64,000 bases of DNA, from NCBI GenBank assembly GCA_034231615.1, contig CM067298.1, forward strand, positions 25,252,528-25,316,527, written 5' to 3'. Every line of letters begins with the position of its first letter. Position 1 is the first letter of the stretch. The notes under the pieces are model-generated. The model made no database searches. It had not been told where the DNA came from and worked only from the letters and a program-made list of their open reading frames with translations. Source of the stretch: Meghimatium bilineatum (Eukaryota; Mollusca; Gastropoda; Stylommatophora; Philomycidae). The position numbers and the translations under genes were made by a program. Shown piece by piece: positions 1 through 64,000 of this stretch.

Positions 1-229
1 ATTCTATCTTAAAATGTACTACATTTACAGATTACAATAAAGTCTGCAAATGTGACAGATATAATATTCAGCAAGTTTTATGTGGCCTGTCATTCAGAAA
101 CTAATGAGCTACAAGCTGAGAAAGGTTGGTCTCTGATGTTATAAAATATCTTCCCATTCTTTATAGAATGTATAATTTGAGTTTTCAACAAAATCATTTA
201 ATGAAAGAGCTCAGAAAACATAGAGCATT

Positions 230-425
230 GTCTTCATGATGCTCAGGTATCCCCATATGTACTCCGTTCCTTTCAGTAGAGCAGCACTCTGTCTGCTGAA
301 AGTACTACTCAGAGCACATACCCTGGTAACTCATAGCTTTAAGCAATAATCCCTAGATACCTCTGAAAAAATTGCTTTTATAAACAAGATATCTTGGCTT
401 AAATATCAAATGCATGATCTCGTGA
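230..425 (-). mobile_element. SINE-like repeat, family V
   Basis: The minus strand matches, with differences, the plus copies at 3175-3375 and 37965-38190 and the minus copy at 30750-30945. Shared landmarks are a CTTGTTTATAAA block, a block around TATGAGTTACCAGG, and the 3' part with GTAATCTGAGTACAATGAA in other copies. Some copies keep a B-box-like GGTTCAAAT upstream, so a tRNA-derived SINE is likely. Confidence 0.5.
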
Positions 426-939
426 ACACAAGACAAATGAGTAGAATCTCTATATTGCAATAAGTTTGTGTGTTTGTGTCACAAAGCCATTGTGTCACAA
501 AGATCCCTTATCTGTGTAGTCTGTAGTCAATCTCAAGTAATGAAAAGTAAAATTATAAGAAAGTGAAGAAAGTAAGCATGATGCAGTGTACATTACCACT
601 AGCATGGCACCAAATAATACTGCCTAACACCATATTCTCCATATGTCTCAGTGGTGTAAGAAGGAACTTCATTTTTTCACTTTATACCTGTAAATGTTAG
701 AAAATGGAGAGACAACTACAACATTCCAGTCAGTACATTTCCAAGTAATTTTTTGGAAAGTCCTGAAGATCACGCAATCAACACCTGACCAGGACTCTGA
801 GTCTACATGCACTGAGATGGCTGCTGGAACAGAGAGCAGTACACTTACTTATGTGAGTGCTCCATGTGCTGTGATGCTAGTTTATAATCAAGAATCAAGT
901 CAGTACATAACTTTATAGGGTGCCAGAGTAGCTTTGCTG

Positions 940-1090
940 TTAGTGAACTAGCTTCCTAGTCAGATGATCCTGGTTAAATTTCCAGTTCAAGCTGAAATAT
1001 TTTTAAATCTTCAACAGTTCTTATGTCGACCCCATATAAAGAAATATGTACCAGATATTCTGGAAAGTAGAGACAGAGGGTGTGATGCTG
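940..1090 (+). mobile_element. Possible tRNA-derived SINE fragment
   Basis: Begins with an A-box-like AGTGAACTAGCTTCC followed by GGTTAAATTTCC, spaced as in tRNA-derived promoters. It resembles the copies at 8085 and 46783 only in the head, so assignment is tentative. Confidence 0.3.
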
Positions 1091-1569
1091 ACATTATTTT
1101 TATGTATGTAGTTGGTCAATAAAAGAACACTGAATTCCCCAATATGATTCAATGCCATGAAAAAAGGAAACTATCAAATTTTGCATGACTTTGATGATGT
1201 TAGTTTTGTTGTTATTGTTCCAACCACCTCCCCCTCTTCAAATCCTTATTATGAGATACATTTTTCTTATGCATTATAGATTTGTTCTCGGGGGAAGGGG
1301 GGTGTGTGTTTCCTTCATACTCAGCACACGGTGCATACACATTTAATTGAGAGGAAGGCTTCTACTGTTTGGTGGTAGAAGAGAAGGGAGAAGGTTGATG
1401 CAATTATACTTAATTCATATTTTTAGGAAGTTTCAAAGCAATAAAAATCTATTCTCTATGAGCATATTTCTGACAGAAATCTACCTTAGTCAGTGTGACT
1501 TGAGCAATGTGACAGCTGTTTTTCTTGATTTAACCAGATATTCATGGGATCTTACTTTGTTTCCATAGT

Positions 1570-2075
1570 CACCAATATCTCACTACACTCGTGTGATATG
1601 AAGCAGGCTTAAGAGAGGCAAATCATGGATGGCTTGTGCTGAGAATACCGTTAAACAGATTTGCATCACAGAAGGCATAACTCCTAGCAAGGAATAGATA
1701 TCTATTCCTATGGTCTTTCAGGATGCAGTCAAGACTGTCATTACACTCAATAGACAGTGCAGGGAACATAGCTTTGTGAACGTGGATGCTGAAGTCAAGG
1801 CTCTCATCTGTGAACACGTTTATGGTGCAGATGTTGTGATTTACATGGAGAGGTCGGTCATAAGGAAAGTACATGAAGCCACTGGAGCCTTTATTGCAAC
1901 AATGAACAATCTAACAATATAAATATTTTCCGTAGTGTGGGTACTAAACTGGCTGGAATTGCAAGCCTATTCCCATGCATGCATACTAACTCAATGAATA
2001 TTATTCAGAAAGTCAAAACAGGTGATGTACGTAGGGAATGGGTGGAGTCATTAGAGAGAGCTAAAATGTAAACCT
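1570..2075 (+). mobile_element. LINE fragment with RNase H start (family J)
   Basis: The frame at 1710-1922 reads TVITLNRQ, then VVIYMERSVIRKV and TGAFIATMNNLTI. These match VVITLSRE, VIIYTDGSVIRHV and NGAFVVTTNSMTM in the large minus-strand LINE at 15584-17825. Upstream RLKRGKSWM matches too. The Asp-Gly after the YT catalytic position has become Glu-Arg, so it is inactive. Confidence 0.75.
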
Positions 2076-2838
2076 CACTCAAAATTCACCAATGTCTTGC
2101 ATCTTGATATTGCGCTCCAATAACTTCTACGATGTTTGTGTCGAAGTTATATTGTCTCAGTATCTGCCAAAGACCTTGGTGCCACACACGATCAAATGTC
2201 TTTGTTTATGTTGTAAGTACTTACTTATCAATATTTTGAGGATCACAATGTGTTTTGTGGTATTTCTGCTTTTATGGTAACCAGCCTTTTTTCTCATTAA
2301 AAAATACATTCAATGTGTTTCTGGCATCATGAACGTTTATTATTTGACCCAGAATAAATCTCTTGCTGAATAATTGTGTTCATTTTTGTTCTCATTTTTA
2401 TTCACCCTTTGCTTCTAATGCATATAATCATATCTCTGAGTTAGTATGTTGCAATTTTACAATTTTAACAATACTAACAATAGATCCTCAACTTTTATTA
2501 TGTTGCACATTTATTTTACTTTCGATGTTGTATATCAGTTTTATTTTTAAAAACACACATTAGTGACCTTTAAAAAAATTAACATTTAATGGTTTAAAAC
2601 TTAATTTAATTCAGCTTCAACAATGAAAATAATTATGCAATGGACACAACACACGTTGTTAGTAGAAATTAATTTATTTCACACTAACCTCACAGTTTAG
2701 TTAGCCACAGTTGATGTTTTGAACTAAAATTAGTGTTTTTTTTATCATAAGTACTTCAGTAAGGTAAAGAGATAGGATAGGCAATAAATTGTTGTGAAGA
2801 AATAATAAACCAGATAACTAATATGTGAGTCTTTAATA

Positions 2839-2882
2839 TCTCTCTCTCTCTCTCTCTCTCTCACTCTGTGTGTGTGTGTGTG
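2839..2882. repeat. (TC)n(GT)n compound microsatellite
   Basis: About twelve TC units, then a short break, then eight GT units. Intronic. Confidence 0.95.
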
Positions 2883-3174
2883 CTTGTATGTGTGTAAAAA
2901 ACCACTGTTTTAGGGCCCATAAATTACAGTAACTTTGTCAAGAAGAAAATGGAAAGGTTTTACTCAAGTAGCATCATGCAGCAAAAATAGCAAGACATTG
3001 TATGAAAATAAAAAGAAAGAACATTAAAAGATATTAAGGGAGCACTACATTAGATTCTATTCTTTTAGTCTTTTATTATTAACACTTTGTTACCTATCTT
3101 TGTTTCTATTACCTATTTATCTGTGTTACCACAGCTTACTCATCTTTGTCAAATTTACTGTGACATTCTATCAC

Positions 3175-3375
3175 AGTTGTTAAGCCATTTGCTTTCTTTG
3201 TGCTCAAGAGGTTGCACGTTTTTATCTCACTAGCGACATCTTGTTTATAAAGTAAATTTTTTCAGAAATTCTTCAGGATTACTTCCTGAATCTACAGAGT
3301 TATATGCTCACCACTTTATATTTCATATGGGGTAATCTGAGTACAATGAAATCAATCCTCTATTCCTTTTGAGCC
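3175..3375 (+). mobile_element. SINE-like repeat, family V
   Basis: Shares TCTTGTTTATAAAGTA, CTACAGAGTTAT and GTAATCTGAGTACAATGAA with 37965-38190. Lies about 110 bases upstream of exon 1. Confidence 0.55.
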
Positions 3376-3485
3376 TTTTATTTTATATCATAAACAAGCA
3401 AATTTAGATAGAGTTTGTTTTATGATTGTACAAAGACAAATTTGAAATATGCTACAAATTACCTCGCTTTATTATATTATAACAG

Positions 3486-64000
<60,515 letters not shown>

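Larger units (their letters stand above)
1..3485 (+). other. Intron upstream of exon 1 (3' part)
   Basis: Holds SINE-like copies (230-425 minus, 940-1090 plus, 3175-3375 plus), a LINE fragment (1570-2075) and a (TC)n(GT)n microsatellite at 2839-2882. I see nothing in 426-939, 1091-1569 and 2076-2838 beyond AT-rich DNA. No heavy-chain exon was found here. Confidence 0.5.

Noticed and set aside
694-918. 74-residue open frame upstream of exon 1, considered as an earlier heavy-chain exon.
   Set aside because: No heavy-chain motif, no fitting splice borders and Thr/Ser-rich chance composition.

Overview
This window is animal (metazoan) genomic DNA, AT-rich and intron-rich. It holds the 3' third of one very large plus-strand gene, a dynein heavy chain, spread over 27 short exons from 3486 to the window end. 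All 26 exon-exon junctions keep one reading frame, giving 1669 complete codons (residues are numbered here from the first complete codon of exon 1). The protein reads in order: AAA4 module, coiled-coil stalk with microtubule-binding tip, AAA5, AAA6, and the start of the C-terminal part. Both ends are outside the window. The AAA4 nucleotide loop and the AAA6 signature are clearly divergent from ordinary axonemal dynein heavy chains, so a DNHD1-like protein (dynein heavy chain domain-containing protein 1) is my best guess; this is inference, not proof. Exon numbers are local to the window.

The rest, over 90 percent, is intron packed with mobile DNA. There are remnants of at least two non-LTR retrotransposon groups: RNase H-bearing Jockey/I-like LINEs (largest copy 15584-17825, minus) and RTE-like LINEs with endonuclease, RT and a Lys/Arg-rich 3' end (42345-43745 and 51751-53395, both minus, plus many short 3' fragments in both orientations). 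There are GAA-tailed and tRNA-derived SINEs, several with clear target-site duplications. There are TTAA-flanked piggyBac-like non-autonomous elements, palindromic MITEs, and a long-inverted-repeat family whose ends carry a small conserved hairpin motif that looks like a degenerate hammerhead ribozyme core. Two minisatellites (33 bp x 8 and 21 bp x 18) lie just upstream of splice acceptors, and a 40-bp minisatellite is split by a LINE.

Layout: 1-3485 intron upstream of exon 1; 3486-10394 AAA4 exons; 13120-26500 stalk and microtubule-binding exons; 26395-38963 AAA5 exons; 44248-61243 AAA6 exons; 63948-64000 a partial last exon. No second host gene, tRNA gene, rRNA gene or CRISPR array was found. 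The organism is probably an invertebrate, perhaps a lophotrochozoan such as a mollusc, judging only from the mixture of RTE-like LINEs, GAA-tailed SINEs and MITEs; I cannot name it from sequence alone. Most sequence-level novelty lies in how the transposons are nested and how they sit against splice sites.
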